Below, piece by piece: positions 17,386-25,914 of a stretch of DNA of 47,991 nucleotides. The stretch comes from Lacisediminimonas sp. (GTDB taxonomy: Bacteria > Pseudomonadota > Gammaproteobacteria > Burkholderiales > Burkholderiaceae_D), in NCBI RefSeq assembly GCF_030645335.1, contig NZ_JAUSNH010000245.1:1-47991 (forward strand), given 5' to 3'. The notes under the pieces were generated by a model. It saw only the letters and a program-made list of their open reading frames with translations, searched no databases and was not told the origin of the DNA. Every line of letters begins with the position of its first letter. The stretch's first letter is position 1. The position numbers and the translations under genes are program-made.

Positions 17386-18735
17386 TTAGCGAAGATAAGA
17401 TACCACGAGGCCCGCCAGTGCACAGGCAGCCAGCAAGCTGATTGTTCCGGCCTTGAAGCGCAACAGCGCAATGCTGGCCAGTGCCGTGATTGCCACTGCG
17501 GCAAAGTCCCACTGTCCGAACGGTCGTTCAGTGTGGAATACATGTTGTGCAAAGAATACGGCCAGGCTGACGATGACGCCCACGACTGCCGCCGAAATGG
17601 CGGTCAGCGGCGCGGTCAGGCGGATGTCGTCCCGCGTGGATTCCACCAGCGGTCCGCCAGCCAGGATGAAAATGAATGAGGGCAGGAAGGTGAAGAAGGT
17701 GGCCACACAGGCGCCGATCACGCCTGCGGCCGCGAGCTGCCCCAGCCCCAGCACTTCCTTGGTCCAGCCGCCGACAAAGCCGACGAACGCCACGATCATG
17801 ATCAGCGGGCCGGGCGTGGTTTCACCGAGGGCCAGGCCATCGATCATTTGGGGGCCGGTGACCCAGCCATAGGTTTCCACCGCGCCCTGGTACACGTAAG
17901 GCAATACGGCATAGGCACCGCCAAAAGTCAGGAACGCCGCCTTGGTAAAGAACCAGCTCATCTGGCTGTAAGGGCCATGCATGCCGCCGAAAGCCAGCAC
18001 GATTGACAGCCAGACGGCAGCGCCGACCAGCAGGCCCGCCGCGCACAGGGCCAGCAGCCGCGCCGGCCGGTAGCGGGCGTGATCGGGGGTGGGGGTGTCG
18101 TCGTCGATCAGGGCCGGCCCGTAAGACTTGTGGCTGGCTGCATGGCCGCCGCCGAGCTGGAATTTGTCTGGCCGTACGCGCGAGCCGACCATGCCAATCA
18201 GGGCCGCCGTCAGTACGATCAGCGGAAACGGGATGCCGGCGACGGCGATGGCCAGGAACGCTGCCAGCGCAATGGCCAGCAGCCAGCGGTTCTTCAGTGT
18301 GCGGCTGCCGATGCGCCAGGCCGCCGCCAGCACGATCGCCACCACTGCGGGCTTGATGCCGTACAGGATACCGGCGACCAGGGGGACGTCGCCATAGGCC
18401 AGGTAAATCCAGGAGAGCCCGGACAGGATGGCGAGCGAGGGCAGTACGAACAGCACGCCGGCCAGCACGCCGCCGGTCACACCGTGCATCAGCCAGCCAA
18501 TATAGATTGCCAGTTGGGTTGCTTCCGGACCCGGCAGCACCATGCAGTAATTCAACGCATGCAGGAAGCGCCGTTCCGAGATCCAGCGCCGCTTTTCAAC
18601 CAGCTCGGCATGCATCATCGCAATCTGCCCGGCCGGACCGCCAAAACTGATGAAGCCCAGTTTCAGCCAGTAGAGGAATGCCTCGCCCAGGCCGACCGGC
18701 GCGGCTGCTTCCTGCAATACGGTTTGCTGTTGCAT
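17386..18735 (-). CDS. chrA: Chromate transporter ChrA (long-chain CHR family)
   Basis: 449 aa with two homologous CHR halves. The first contains LKLGFISFGGPAGQIAMMH and YCMVLPGPEATQLAIYIGW; the second contains TKAAFLTFGGAYAVLPYVYQ and LALGETTPGPLIMIVAFVGF. About ten to twelve hydrophobic helices. Long-chain ChrA proteins export chromate from the cytoplasm using the proton gradient. No regulator ChrB is present nearby, so whether it really works in chromate resistance is open. It follows the rne terminator and precedes moaA by 48 bp. Chromate and molybdate are both tetrahedral oxyanions, so the neighbourhood is thematically suggestive only. Confidence 0.92.
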   Translation of the reverse strand: MQQQTVLQEAAAPVGLGEAFLYWLKLGFISFGGPAGQIAMMHAELVEKRRWISERRFLHALNYCMVLPGPEATQLAIYIGWLMHGVTGGVLAGVLFVLPSLAILSGLSWIYLAYGDVPLVAGILYGIKPAVVAIVLAAAWRIGSRTLKNRWLLAIALAAFLAIAVAGIPFPLIVLTAALIGMVGSRVRPDKFQLGGGHAASHKSYGPALIDDDTPTPDHARYRPARLLALCAAGLLVGAAVWLSIVLAFGGMHGPYSQMSWFFTKAAFLTFGGAYAVLPYVYQGAVETYGWVTGPQMIDGLALGETTPGPLIMIVAFVGFVGGWTKEVLGLGQLAAAGVIGACVATFFTFLPSFIFILAGGPLVESTRDDIRLTAPLTAISAAVVGVIVSLAVFFAQHVFHTERPFGQWDFAAVAITALASIALLRFKAGTISLLAACALAGLVVSYLR

Positions 18736-18750
18736 GGTTTTATTCCAGCG

Positions 18751-18782
18751 ATGAAAAAGGGAGCCGAAACTCCCTTTTTCAT
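18751..18782 (-). terminator. Rho-independent terminator of rne
   Basis: A 13-bp perfect stem (18751-18763 with 18770-18782) around a 6-base loop. Read on the minus strand it ends in CTCCC followed by five T residues, directly after the rne stop codon. It separates rne from chrA, which is on the same strand. Confidence 0.85.
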
Positions 18783-18816
18783 TGATACGGCCATCAGCCG
18801 CCGGCAGGCAGTCCGA

Positions 18817-21800
18817 TCAGCGTCGGGTCTCTACCTGGACCAGCGGGTCGGAGGATAGTGGCTGCAAGGACTTGCGCTCACGCGGCGGCGGCGTCGGGAT
18901 CACGATGCGCGCCGATGCTTCCTGGGCAGCGCGAAGTTTTTCCGGATCGGTCACGGCCAGTGTCAGGCCGGCGCCGGCCAGTACCTGGCGCAGTTCGTCC
19001 AGCGGCATCGCTGCACTGGTGGCAGTGACGGCCCTTGGCATCGCTGCCTGCGGTGCAGCCGAAGCAGCCGGTATTGCCGGCGCCTCCGGCAGCGCTGCCG
19101 CCACTGGCTGCGCCACGGCAGCCGAGTGTGCTGCAGCGATGGCTGGCACCGGTGCAATCACTTCGGCAGCAGCGACTTCGGCCTTCATTTCCGCAGCCAA
19201 CTCGGCTTGCGGCATGACGGCCGGCATCGGCGCGGGCTCAGGCTGCGTCTCGGCGAGCGCCTGGACTGCGGCCTGCTCTTGTGGCGCTGCTTGCACTGCG
19301 GGAGCCGGCGCTGGCGCCGGTTCTGCCGTTTGCGCTTCGGCAGTGGCGGGCGTTTCCTGTGCCATTGCCGGTGCTGCAATCGGCAGGACAGCTTCTGCCG
19401 GCGCTGCAACTTCCACCTGCGGGGCAGGTGCCACGATGGCAGCAAGCGGCTCTGGCTGTGCCGGTACGGGCACTGGCGCCATATCGGCAACCTGTGCGGC
19501 TACGGGCTCGGCCAACGCACCTGGCTCGGCGGACTCGACAGCTTCCATCGATTCGCCGGCTTCACCTTCTTCCAGCGCTTCCGCGGATTCCGGATTGTCG
19601 CGATCGCGACGGTTGCGGTTGCGGCCGCCACGACGGCGACGCCGTCGCTTTTGCTCTTCACCTGCTTCGCCGCCTTCACCTGCCGGACCCGCATTCAGTT
19701 CCTGGTCGTCCGGTGCTTGCCCGGCATCAATGACCGTGGCCGGCGTCAGACCGCCAGCAATGGGCAGCAGCGCCAATGTTGCGTCCTCGGTCGTTGACTC
19801 GGGGGATGCGCTGGCTTTTGCTTCGTCCCGTGGCGGGCGTGGCTGGCGTTCCCGCCGGCCTTCACCACGCTCGGCGCGTTCGCCCCGTTCTCCGCGTTCG
19901 GTCCGTTCAGGACGGCCCTCAGCGCGGCCTTCAGCGCGCAACTCGGACGGCTCGCGCGTTTCACGTGGCTCACGTGGCTCACGCGGCTCGCGTGCTTCGC
20001 GTGGCGGTCGCTGGCCGCGACCGGACTGGACGGTTTGTCCGGCGGACTTTTGTACGGCTTCTTCGCGTGGCTCCTGCTTGCCATTCTCGCGTTCGTCGCG
20101 TCCACGTCCGCGGCTGCGGCTGCGTCCACGGCCACTGGCAGTGCGGTCCTGTCGCTCACGCGCAGCGGCTGATTTCTCTGCCGCCGGTGCTACTGCAGCA
20201 AGCGGCGCGGCCGGTTTTTTGCGGAACATGCCGAACAGGCGCTCGAGGAATCCTTCCTCGCGCGATTCGGCAATCGGCGCCGCTGCGGCCAGGACAGGCT
20301 GGGGACGCTCGATGATCGGCGCTGGCTGGTCAGGGGTGATGCTCTTGACCATGGCTTCCTGGCGCGGCTTGGCTTCTTCTTTCTGGCGCTTGCTGTAGCC
20401 GACATCGGTGTCGGCTTCTTCTGCCATCGAATAGCTTGCCTGCAAGTCTTCGAGGCGCGGATCGTCATGCTTGATCCGTTCGAGCTTGTAATGCGGTGTT
20501 TCCAGGTGCTTGTTCGGGATCATGATCACGGACACGCGGTGGCGGGTCTCGATTTTCAGGATCTCGCCGCGCTTTTCGTTGAGCAGGAAGGCGGCCACAT
20601 CGACTGGCGACTGCACATGGATGGCGGCGGTGTTTTCCTTCATCGCCTCTTCCTGGATGATGCGCAGGACTTGCAGGGCGGACGATTCGGTGTCGCGGAT
20701 ATGGCCGGTGCCGTTGCAACGCGGGCAGGTGACATGACTGCCTTCGGACAGCGACGGACGCAGGCGCTGGCGCGACAGCTCCATCAGGCCGAAGCGGGAG
20801 ATCTTGCCCATTTGCACGCGGGCGCGGTCGTAGTGCAGTGCGTCTTTCAGCCGGGTCTCGACTTCGCGCTGGTTGCGCGCGCTTTCCATGTCGATGAAGT
20901 CGATCACGATCAGGCCGCCCAGGTCGCGCAGGCGCAACTGGCGGGCCACTTCGTCGGCGGCTTCAAGGTTGGTGTTGAGCGCCGTGGTTTCGATATCGCT
21001 GCCACGGGTTGCGCGGGCGGAGTTGACGTCCACCGACACCAGGGCTTCGGTGTGATCGATCACGATCGCGCCGCCGGAAGGCAGCGGTACCGTGCGCGAA
21101 TAGGCGGTTTCGATCTGGTGTTCGATCTGGAAGCGCGAGAACAGCGGCACGTCGTCCCGATAGCGCTTTACGCGATGCACCATGTCGGGCATCACGTGGC
21201 TCATGAACTGCTGGGCCTGTTCGTAGATGTCGTCGGTGTCGATCAGGATTTCGCCGATGTCCGGCTGGAAATAATCGCGGATGGCGCGGATCACCAGTGA
21301 CGATTCCTGGTAGATCAGGAACGAGCCGGGCGCTGACTTGCCGGCGCCTTCGATCGCGCGCCACAGTTGCATCAGGTAGTTCAGGTCCCACTGCAATTCT
21401 TCGACATTGCGGCCGATGCCGGCGGTACGGGCAATCACGGACATGCCGGTCGGAATGTCGAGCTGGTCCATGGTCTCGCGCAGTTCCTGGCGGTCTTCGC
21501 CTTCCACCCGGCGCGATACGCCGCCGCCGCGCGGATTATTGGGCATCAGCACCAGGTAGCGTCCGGCCAGCGAGACGAACGAGGTCAGTGCGGCACCCTT
21601 GTTGCCGCGCTCTTCCTTTTCCACCTGGACCATGATTTCCTGGCCTTCGCGCAGTGCGTCGCGAATGCTGGCGTTGCGGACATCCACGCCGTCCTTGAAA
21701 TAGGTGCGGGCGACTTCCTTGAACGGCAGGAAGCCATGGCGGTCTTCACCGTAGCTGATGAAGCAGGCTTCGAGCGATGGCTCGATGCGGGTGATGACGC

Positions 21801-21930
21801 CCTTGTAGATATTGGATTTGCGTTGCTCGCGACCGGTGGTCTCGATGTCGATGTCGATCAGTTTCTGACCGTCGACGATGGCGACCCGCAATTCTTCTTG
21901 CTGGGTCGCATTGAACAGCATGCGCTTCAT
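18817..21930 (-). CDS. rne: Ribonuclease E
   Basis: 1037 aa endoribonuclease and degradosome scaffold. It begins [21 protein letters not shown]. An S1 RNA-binding domain (about 36-118, [20 protein letters not shown]) is followed by the RNase H-like and 5'-sensor regions. The DNase I-like catalytic site has Asp in [13 protein letters not shown] (about 303) and in VIDFIDME (about 346), and the Zn-link is CPRCNGTG (about 404). From about residue 560 the chain is disordered: a basic Arg/Glu region with tandem REP and RGE units, then a long Ala/Pro/Glu-rich tail ending VQVETRR. The tail probably binds RNA and partner proteins. GGAG lies eight bases before the ATG. It is divergent from rluC with a long leader. 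Confidence 0.97.
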   Translation of the reverse strand: MKRMLFNATQQEELRVAIVDGQKLIDIDIETTGREQRKSNIYKGVITRIEPSLEACFISYGEDRHGFLPFKEVARTYFKDGVDVRNASIRDALREGQEIMVQVEKEERGNKGAALTSFVSLAGRYLVLMPNNPRGGGVSRRVEGEDRQELRETMDQLDIPTGMSVIARTAGIGRNVEELQWDLNYLMQLWRAIEGAGKSAPGSFLIYQESSLVIRAIRDYFQPDIGEILIDTDDIYEQAQQFMSHVMPDMVHRVKRYRDDVPLFSRFQIEHQIETAYSRTVPLPSGGAIVIDHTEALVSVDVNSARATRGSDIETTALNTNLEAADEVARQLRLRDLGGLIVIDFIDMESARNQREVETRLKDALHYDRARVQMGKISRFGLMELSRQRLRPSLSEGSHVTCPRCNGTGHIRDTESSALQVLRIIQEEAMKENTAAIHVQSPVDVAAFLLNEKRGEILKIETRHRVSVIMIPNKHLETPHYKLERIKHDDPRLEDLQASYSMAEEADTDVGYSKRQKEEAKPRQEAMVKSITPDQPAPIIERPQPVLAAAAPIAESREEGFLERLFGMFRKKPAAPLAAVAPAAEKSAAARERQDRTASGRGRSRSRGRGRDERENGKQEPREEAVQKSAGQTVQSGRGQRPPREAREPREPREPRETREPSELRAEGRAEGRPERTERGERGERAERGEGRRERQPRPPRDEAKASASPESTTEDATLALLPIAGGLTPATVIDAGQAPDDQELNAGPAGEGGEAGEEQKRRRRRRGGRNRNRRDRDNPESAEALEEGEAGESMEAVESAEPGALAEPVAAQVADMAPVPVPAQPEPLAAIVAPAPQVEVAAPAEAVLPIAAPAMAQETPATAEAQTAEPAPAPAPAVQAAPQEQAAVQALAETQPEPAPMPAVMPQAELAAEMKAEVAAAEVIAPVPAIAAAHSAAVAQPVAAALPEAPAIPAASAAPQAAMPRAVTATSAAMPLDELRQVLAGAGLTLAVTDPEKLRAAQEASARIVIPTPPPRERKSLQPLSSDPLVQVETRR
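19961..20010 (-). repeat. Tandem 9-bp repeats coding REP-type units in RNase E
   Basis: Consecutive near-identical 9-bp units (plus-strand consensus tcacgtggc) encode [15 protein letters not shown] in the basic part of the RNase E tail. They are followed by RGE/ERG units on the C-terminal side. This is an unstable stretch likely to vary in copy number between strains. Confidence 0.6.
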
Positions 21931-22493
21931 GTTTTACTCCGTGACCCGAAGGTCTGGTCGTGCCGCAGCGAAAAGCTGCGGCTAGGTACGGGATGTACGC
22001 AAGGACGGAGTGCCTGGGGGAGGGGAACTGCCTAACGTGCGACGGCGCTGACGCGCGCGTTGCAACAGGGCGCTGAAACAACTCACCGGCTTCACCTCAC
22101 GCAGTACGGCCAGCAGGCCGCAATCCGGCTCCGCGGCGCAAACCGGATAAACCGGTTGCGAACGACGCGGCAACAGAAAGCGACCAGCAGGCCAGGTGCG
22201 ATTGATCAGTGGGCACGATGGCTGTTTCAAACCGGCAAGCCCGCTCTTGGCAAGCTTGCCGGAAATATCCTTACATTCCGGGCATTAAGTCCAACAATCC
22301 AGCGACGGTCCGATCGCAACTACGGTGCAACCCTGACGGGCGAGGCTGGAGTGGTGCATACACGCTTTCCATCGTATTCGCGCAATGACTGGCACGGCGA
22401 CGGGGCCAATGGACTCACCCCTGTGTAGAATGTGCTTTTTATTCTTACACTGCACCGTCAAATAACGGGTGCGAAACAAATTATATTCGCAAA
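21931..22493. promoter_or_regulatory. 563-bp divergent region rne / rluC, long rne leader with hairpins
   Basis: No gene is supportable in this gap. Read as rne leader (minus strand) it contains an 8-bp hairpin at 21962-21982 just upstream of the rne Shine-Dalgarno, a 6-bp hairpin AACCGG/CCGGTT near 22140, and a 9-bp hairpin with arms 22232-22240 and 22254-22262. A TATAAT on the minus strand (22485 to 22480) overlaps a TATATT on the plus strand (22482-22487), giving candidate -10 boxes for rne and rluC. The implied rne leader is about 540 nt. In enterobacteria a long rne leader mediates autoregulation by RNase E; the same is inferred here. Confidence 0.5.
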
Positions 22494-23516
22494 ATGAAGG
22501 AGTTAGTGAGCGATTCCGGCGTAAAAGCTGCCGGCGCCGGATCCGAATCCCTCCTTCCCCAGGTTACGCTGGTGACGATAGGCGAGGAAGATGCCGGTCA
22601 GCGGATAGATAATTTCTTGCTGCGCAGGCTCAAGGGCGTGCCAAAAAGTCATGTTTACCGTGTGTTGCGCTCTGGTGAGGTGCGGGTCAACCGCGGCCGG
22701 GTCGACCAGACGTACCGGCTGGTCGAGCGCGATGTCGTGCGGGTGCCGCCGGTGCGCTTGCCGCAGCGCGACGAAAAAATCGTTCCGGGTGCGGAATTCA
22801 AGATCCTTCTGGAAGATGATCACTTGCTGGTGATCGACAAGCCGGCCGGCATCGCCGTGCATGGCGGGTCCGGCGTCAGTTACGGCGTCATCGAGCAATT
22901 GCGCGCCTCCCGTCCGCAGGCGAAGTTCCTGGAACTGGTGCATCGACTGGATCGCGAAACCTCCGGTATCCTGATGCTGGCCAAGAAGCGCTCGGCCCTG
23001 GTCGGCATGCACGAACAGATGCGGGAAGGCACCACCGACAAGCGTTACCTGGTGCTGGTTCATGGCGACTGGCGCAATGCGCGCCAGCATGTACGGCTAC
23101 CGCTGCATAAGTATACGGGCCCGGATGGCGAGCGGCGCGTGCGGGTGCAGGCAGACGGCTCGCCCTCGCACACGGTCTTCAGTTTGCTCAAAAAGTATGG
23201 ACCGTTCGCCTTGCTGGAGGCCGAACTCAAGACCGGGCGCACGCATCAGATCCGCGTGCATCTTGCGTCCAGCGGATTTCCGATCGCGGGCGATGACAAA
23301 TATGGCGACTTTGCGCTGAACAAGATGTTGCAGAAGGCAAATGACGAATACGGCGTGCTCAAGCGCATGTTCCTGCATGCGCATCAACTGACGTTTACGC
23401 ACCCGGCAACGGGTGCGCAGCTCACCCTGAATGCTCCGCTACCGGCCGATTGCATGCGCTTCCTGGAATCCCTCGAGTCACGCGCATCGCCTGGCGGCAA
23501 ATTTCGCAATGCATAG
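22494..23516 (+). CDS. rluC: 23S rRNA pseudouridine synthase RluC
   Basis: 340 aa. It makes pseudouridines in 23S rRNA (positions 955, 2504 and 2580 in E. coli numbering). An N-terminal S4 RNA-binding domain (GQRIDNFLLRRLKGVPKSHVYRVLRSGEVRVN) precedes the catalytic domain with HRLDRETSGILMLAKK, whose Asp is the nucleophile, and ends with LKTGRTHQIRVHLASSGFPIAGD. The start is uncertain: the ATG at 22494 sits directly behind a TATATT and lacks a Shine-Dalgarno, while AAGGAG at 22497-22502 lies just before an in-frame GTG at 22506. The divergent rne/rluC pairing is common in proteobacteria. Confidence 0.95.
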   Translation: MKELVSDSGVKAAGAGSESLLPQVTLVTIGEEDAGQRIDNFLLRRLKGVPKSHVYRVLRSGEVRVNRGRVDQTYRLVERDVVRVPPVRLPQRDEKIVPGAEFKILLEDDHLLVIDKPAGIAVHGGSGVSYGVIEQLRASRPQAKFLELVHRLDRETSGILMLAKKRSALVGMHEQMREGTTDKRYLVLVHGDWRNARQHVRLPLHKYTGPDGERRVRVQADGSPSHTVFSLLKKYGPFALLEAELKTGRTHQIRVHLASSGFPIAGDDKYGDFALNKMLQKANDEYGVLKRMFLHAHQLTFTHPATGAQLTLNAPLPADCMRFLESLESRASPGGKFRNA

Positions 23517-23545
23517 TCCGGCGACGCTGGAATACCGAAAATAAA

Positions 23546-24205
23546 ATGGCAAAAAAACAATACGACCTGATAGTCTTCGATTGGGACGGTACGCTGATGG
23601 ACAGCACCGGCGCCATCGTGCGCTGCATCCAGATGGCGGCGCGCGACCTTGGCTTGCCGGTTCCCGACAACCGTGCCGCGGCTTATGTGATCGGCCTGGG
23701 GCTGCATGAGGCAATGGCCGCGGCGCTGCCCGGCCTGGACCCGAAGATGTATCCGGAAATCGTCGAGCGTTACCGGTTCCATTACCTGTCCAGGGATCAT
23801 GACCTGACATTGTTCGACGGCGTGCGGGAAATGCTGGCGGACCTGGCTGGGCAAGGGTATTTCCTGGCGGTGGCCACCGGCAAGAGCCGGGTTGGTTTGA
23901 ACCGCGCGCTGGACGCCATGCAGATGACCTCCGTGTTCGACGCGACCCGCTGTGCCGATGAAACGTTTTCCAAGCCGCATCCGGCCATGTTGCATGAAAT
24001 CACCCGGGAGCTGGGCCAGGACATGCAGCGCACGGTCATGATCGGTGACACCACGCACGATCTGCTGATGGCGCGCAATGCCGGCGCCGCCGGGATCGGC
24101 GTGCATTATGGTGCGCATGAAGCCGCCGAGCTGGACGCCTTGCAACCGGCGTTCTCCGCCAGTTCGGTGGCGCAGTTGCATCAGTGGCTGCTTGAACACG
24201 CCTGA
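23546..24205 (+). CDS. HAD-family hydrolase, phosphoglycolate phosphatase-like
   Basis: 219 aa from the ATG at 23546. The four HAD motifs are present: VFDWDGTLMDST (nucleophile Asp and acid/base Asp), VATGKS, KPHPAML with the Lys, and IGDTTHDLLMA with the metal-binding Asp pair. A helical cap lies between motif I and motif II. Related proteins act as phosphoglycolate phosphatases or other small sugar-phosphate phosphatases; the true substrate cannot be read. It follows rluC by 29 bp, and its stop overlaps the start of the next gene (TGATG). Confidence 0.9.
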   Translation: MAKKQYDLIVFDWDGTLMDSTGAIVRCIQMAARDLGLPVPDNRAAAYVIGLGLHEAMAAALPGLDPKMYPEIVERYRFHYLSRDHDLTLFDGVREMLADLAGQGYFLAVATGKSRVGLNRALDAMQMTSVFDATRCADETFSKPHPAMLHEITRELGQDMQRTVMIGDTTHDLLMARNAGAAGIGVHYGAHEAAELDALQPAFSASSVAQLHQWLLEHA

Positions 24206-24585
24206 TGAGTGCAGTGCCGGACAATCTTGTTTTCGTGTGCGCCGCTGGCGATGTCGTGGATGGCGGCACGGGCAAGCGTTTTCCTGTGACCGCCAGCGGC
24301 GAGGAGCGCACCGGCTTCGTGATCCGCTTCCGCGGACGGATCCATGCCTACCTCAACCGATGCGCCCATATTCCCATCGAGATGGACTGGCGCGAGGGTG
24401 AATTTTTTGAATCGAGCGGCCTGTACCTGATGTGCGCCACCCACGGCGCGCTCTACCTGCCCGAAACCGGGCAGTGCGCAGGCGGCCCCTGCCGTGGCGG
24501 AAGGCTGCTGCCGATTGCCGTGCATGAACGTAACGGCGCAATCTATTGGGAACCGGATGAGATCATCCGGCCTGTTTTGGCATAA
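24205..24585 (+). CDS. Rieske [2Fe-2S] domain protein
   Basis: 126 aa, a free-standing Rieske ferredoxin. The cluster ligands are visible as CAH at about residue 49 and CATH at about 75 (LNRCAHIPIEMDW ... LYLMCATHGALY), the CxH-xn-CxxH pattern. Residues after it, GQCAGGPCRGGRLLPI, match the third loop of Rieske folds. It probably passes electrons to a partner enzyme that is not obvious here. Its ATG overlaps the stop of the HAD gene by one base, and the S49 peptidase gene follows 15 bp later, so the rluC-HAD-Rieske-peptidase set looks like one operon. Confidence 0.9.
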   Translation: MSAVPDNLVFVCAAGDVVDGGTGKRFPVTASGEERTGFVIRFRGRIHAYLNRCAHIPIEMDWREGEFFESSGLYLMCATHGALYLPETGQCAGGPCRGGRLLPIAVHERNGAIYWEPDEIIRPVLA

Positions 24586-24600
24586 AGGAAATACCGCATC

Positions 24601-25626
24601 ATGGATGACAATTACACACCAGCCAACAGCGGCGCAGCGCCCTCGCCGGGGGCCAGCACCAACGCCACAGGCAAGCCGGAAGGGTCCCGCTGGGAGCGCG
24701 AGGCGCTGGAGCGGCTGGCCTTTGCCCAGTTGAACGAGGCGAAAGCCAAGCGCCGCTGGTCCATCTTTTTCCGGCTCGTCACCTTGCTGATCGCGGGCGT
24801 ATTGATCTGGCAGATTTTCGACTTCGGCACCGGCGACCTTGAGTCCGTCGGCCGCCATACGGCGCTCATCGAGATCGAAGGCAGCATCGAGAGCGGCAAA
24901 GGCAGCGGGTCTGCCGATAACGTCATCCTTGCACTGAACAAGGCGTATGCAGCTGCTGACGTCGCGGCGGTGATCATGCGCATCAACAGCCCGGGCGGAA
25001 GCCCGGTGCAGGCCGGCATCATCTACGATGAAATGCAGCGCCTGCGCCGATCCCATCCGCAACGGCCGCTGTACGTGGTGGTGGACGAAATGTGTGCGTC
25101 GGGCGGTTATTACGTTGCCGCTGCGGCGGACCAGATCTTTGTCAACAAGGCCAGCATCGTCGGTTCGATCGGGGTGTTGATGGATGGATTCGGCTTCAGC
25201 GAGCTGATGGGAAAACTGGGCGTAGAACGGCGCTTGCTGACGGCCGGCGAAAACAAGGGATTCCTCGATCCATTCAGTCCGCAAACGCCGCGCCATCGGG
25301 AATATGCGCAAACCATGCTCAATGAAGTGCACCAGCAGTTCATCAGCGCGGTGCGCGAAGGTCGCGGCAAGCGCCTGAAGGAATCGCCAGAGATGTTTTC
25401 CGGCCTGTTCTGGTCCGGCGCCAAGGCAGTCGAGCTGGGCCTGGCCGACGGATTCGGGACGGTCGATTCGATTGCCCGCAATGTCGTGAAAGCCGAGGAC
25501 ATCGTTGACTATTCCGTGCACGAAGGCTTCCCGGAAAGGGTGCTCAAACGTTTCGGCGCTGCTGCAGGGGAGGGCGCGCTGCGCTCGCTGATGCAAAGTA
25601 ACGGGATGTCGCGGCAGATGCGCTGA
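24601..25626 (+). CDS. sppA: S49 family signal peptide peptidase (SppA/SohB-like)
   Basis: 341 aa, the short form of signal peptide peptidase. It degrades cleaved signal peptides at the inner membrane. A polar N-terminal stretch is followed by one transmembrane helix (about 57-75, FFRLVTLLIAGVLIWQIF) and a ClpP-like protease domain. The catalytic Ser is in CASGGYYVA and the Lys in GENKGFLDPF, the Ser-Lys dyad of bacterial SppA; RINSPGGSP is the oxyanion region. AAAGGAA precedes the ATG by ten bases. It ends the rluC operon and faces the methylase gene convergently. Confidence 0.93.
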   Translation: MDDNYTPANSGAAPSPGASTNATGKPEGSRWEREALERLAFAQLNEAKAKRRWSIFFRLVTLLIAGVLIWQIFDFGTGDLESVGRHTALIEIEGSIESGKGSGSADNVILALNKAYAAADVAAVIMRINSPGGSPVQAGIIYDEMQRLRRSHPQRPLYVVVDEMCASGGYYVAAAADQIFVNKASIVGSIGVLMDGFGFSELMGKLGVERRLLTAGENKGFLDPFSPQTPRHREYAQTMLNEVHQQFISAVREGRGKRLKESPEMFSGLFWSGAKAVELGLADGFGTVDSIARNVVKAEDIVDYSVHEGFPERVLKRFGAAAGEGALRSLMQSNGMSRQMR

Positions 25627-25703
25627 CAGAGCGGCAAGTGGTGCAGCGGATGCCGGCGTTTTCCCGGTCTCGTCATTCAGTGCGAAATCGATCGAGAATG
25701 GCC

Positions 25704-25731
25704 TTGCCATCCGCGCAGGATTGTCTATAGT
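25704..25731 (+). promoter_or_regulatory. Promoter in front of the candidate small RNA
   Basis: TTGCCA at 25704-25709, a 16-bp spacer, and TATAGT at 25726-25731. A start at about 25738 would coincide with the first base of the first hairpin of the structured RNA that follows. Confidence 0.6.
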
Positions 25732-25737
25732 GGAATT

Positions 25738-25872
25738 GATGGCGCCTGGCAGTTTGCCCTTGCCATCCAATCGACAGCATTGATCGTGCTGTCCGGGAAG
25801 TTATGCTTCCTGACCCTTGGCTCTGTGACCAGAGCCTGCAAAGCGGCGGCGCAATACCGCCGCTTTGTCTTT
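25738..25872 (+). ncRNA. Candidate structured small RNA of about 135 nt, no known family recognised
   Basis: Between the convergent peptidase and methylase genes there are five consecutive stem-loops: 25738-25743 with 25762-25767 (inner stem 25748-25750 with 25756-25758); 25773-25779 with 25787-25793; 25794-25800 with 25806-25812 (one G-T pair); 25819-25824 with 25831-25836; and a final GC-rich 11-bp stem, 25839-25849 with 25857-25867, followed by TCTTTG. A promoter sits at the right distance upstream. No credible open frame fits the stretch. It is not tmRNA, SRP RNA or RNase P, and it does not form the single long hairpin of 6S RNA. It may be a new or unrecognised sRNA; alternatively the last hairpin only terminates the peptidase operon. 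Confidence 0.55.
25839..25872 (+). terminator. Terminator-like hairpin after the S49 peptidase / candidate sRNA
   Basis: CAAAGCGGCGG at 25839-25849 pairs perfectly with CCGCCGCTTTG at 25857-25867 (7-base loop). A modest T-rich tail (TCTTT) follows. It serves as the end of the candidate sRNA and possibly of readthrough from the peptidase gene. Confidence 0.65.
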
Positions 25873-25914
25873 GTGCAATCGGTTTGCACAATCACCGGCA
25901 CCGGCATGTCCGCG

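Noticed and set aside
18782-20398. 538-codon Ala/Gly/Ser-rich open frame on the plus strand
   Set aside because: It is the antisense image of the Ala/Pro/Glu-rich RNase E tail; no plausible start signal or domain.
24181-25770. 529-codon open frame on the minus strand
   Set aside because: Antisense to the Rieske and S49 peptidase genes, whose motifs are intact; no domain.
25738-25872. Identification of the candidate small RNA as SRP RNA or 6S RNA
   Set aside because: There is no GGAAG-GCAGCC SRP tip, and the local stem-loops do not form the single long hairpin with a central bubble expected for 6S.
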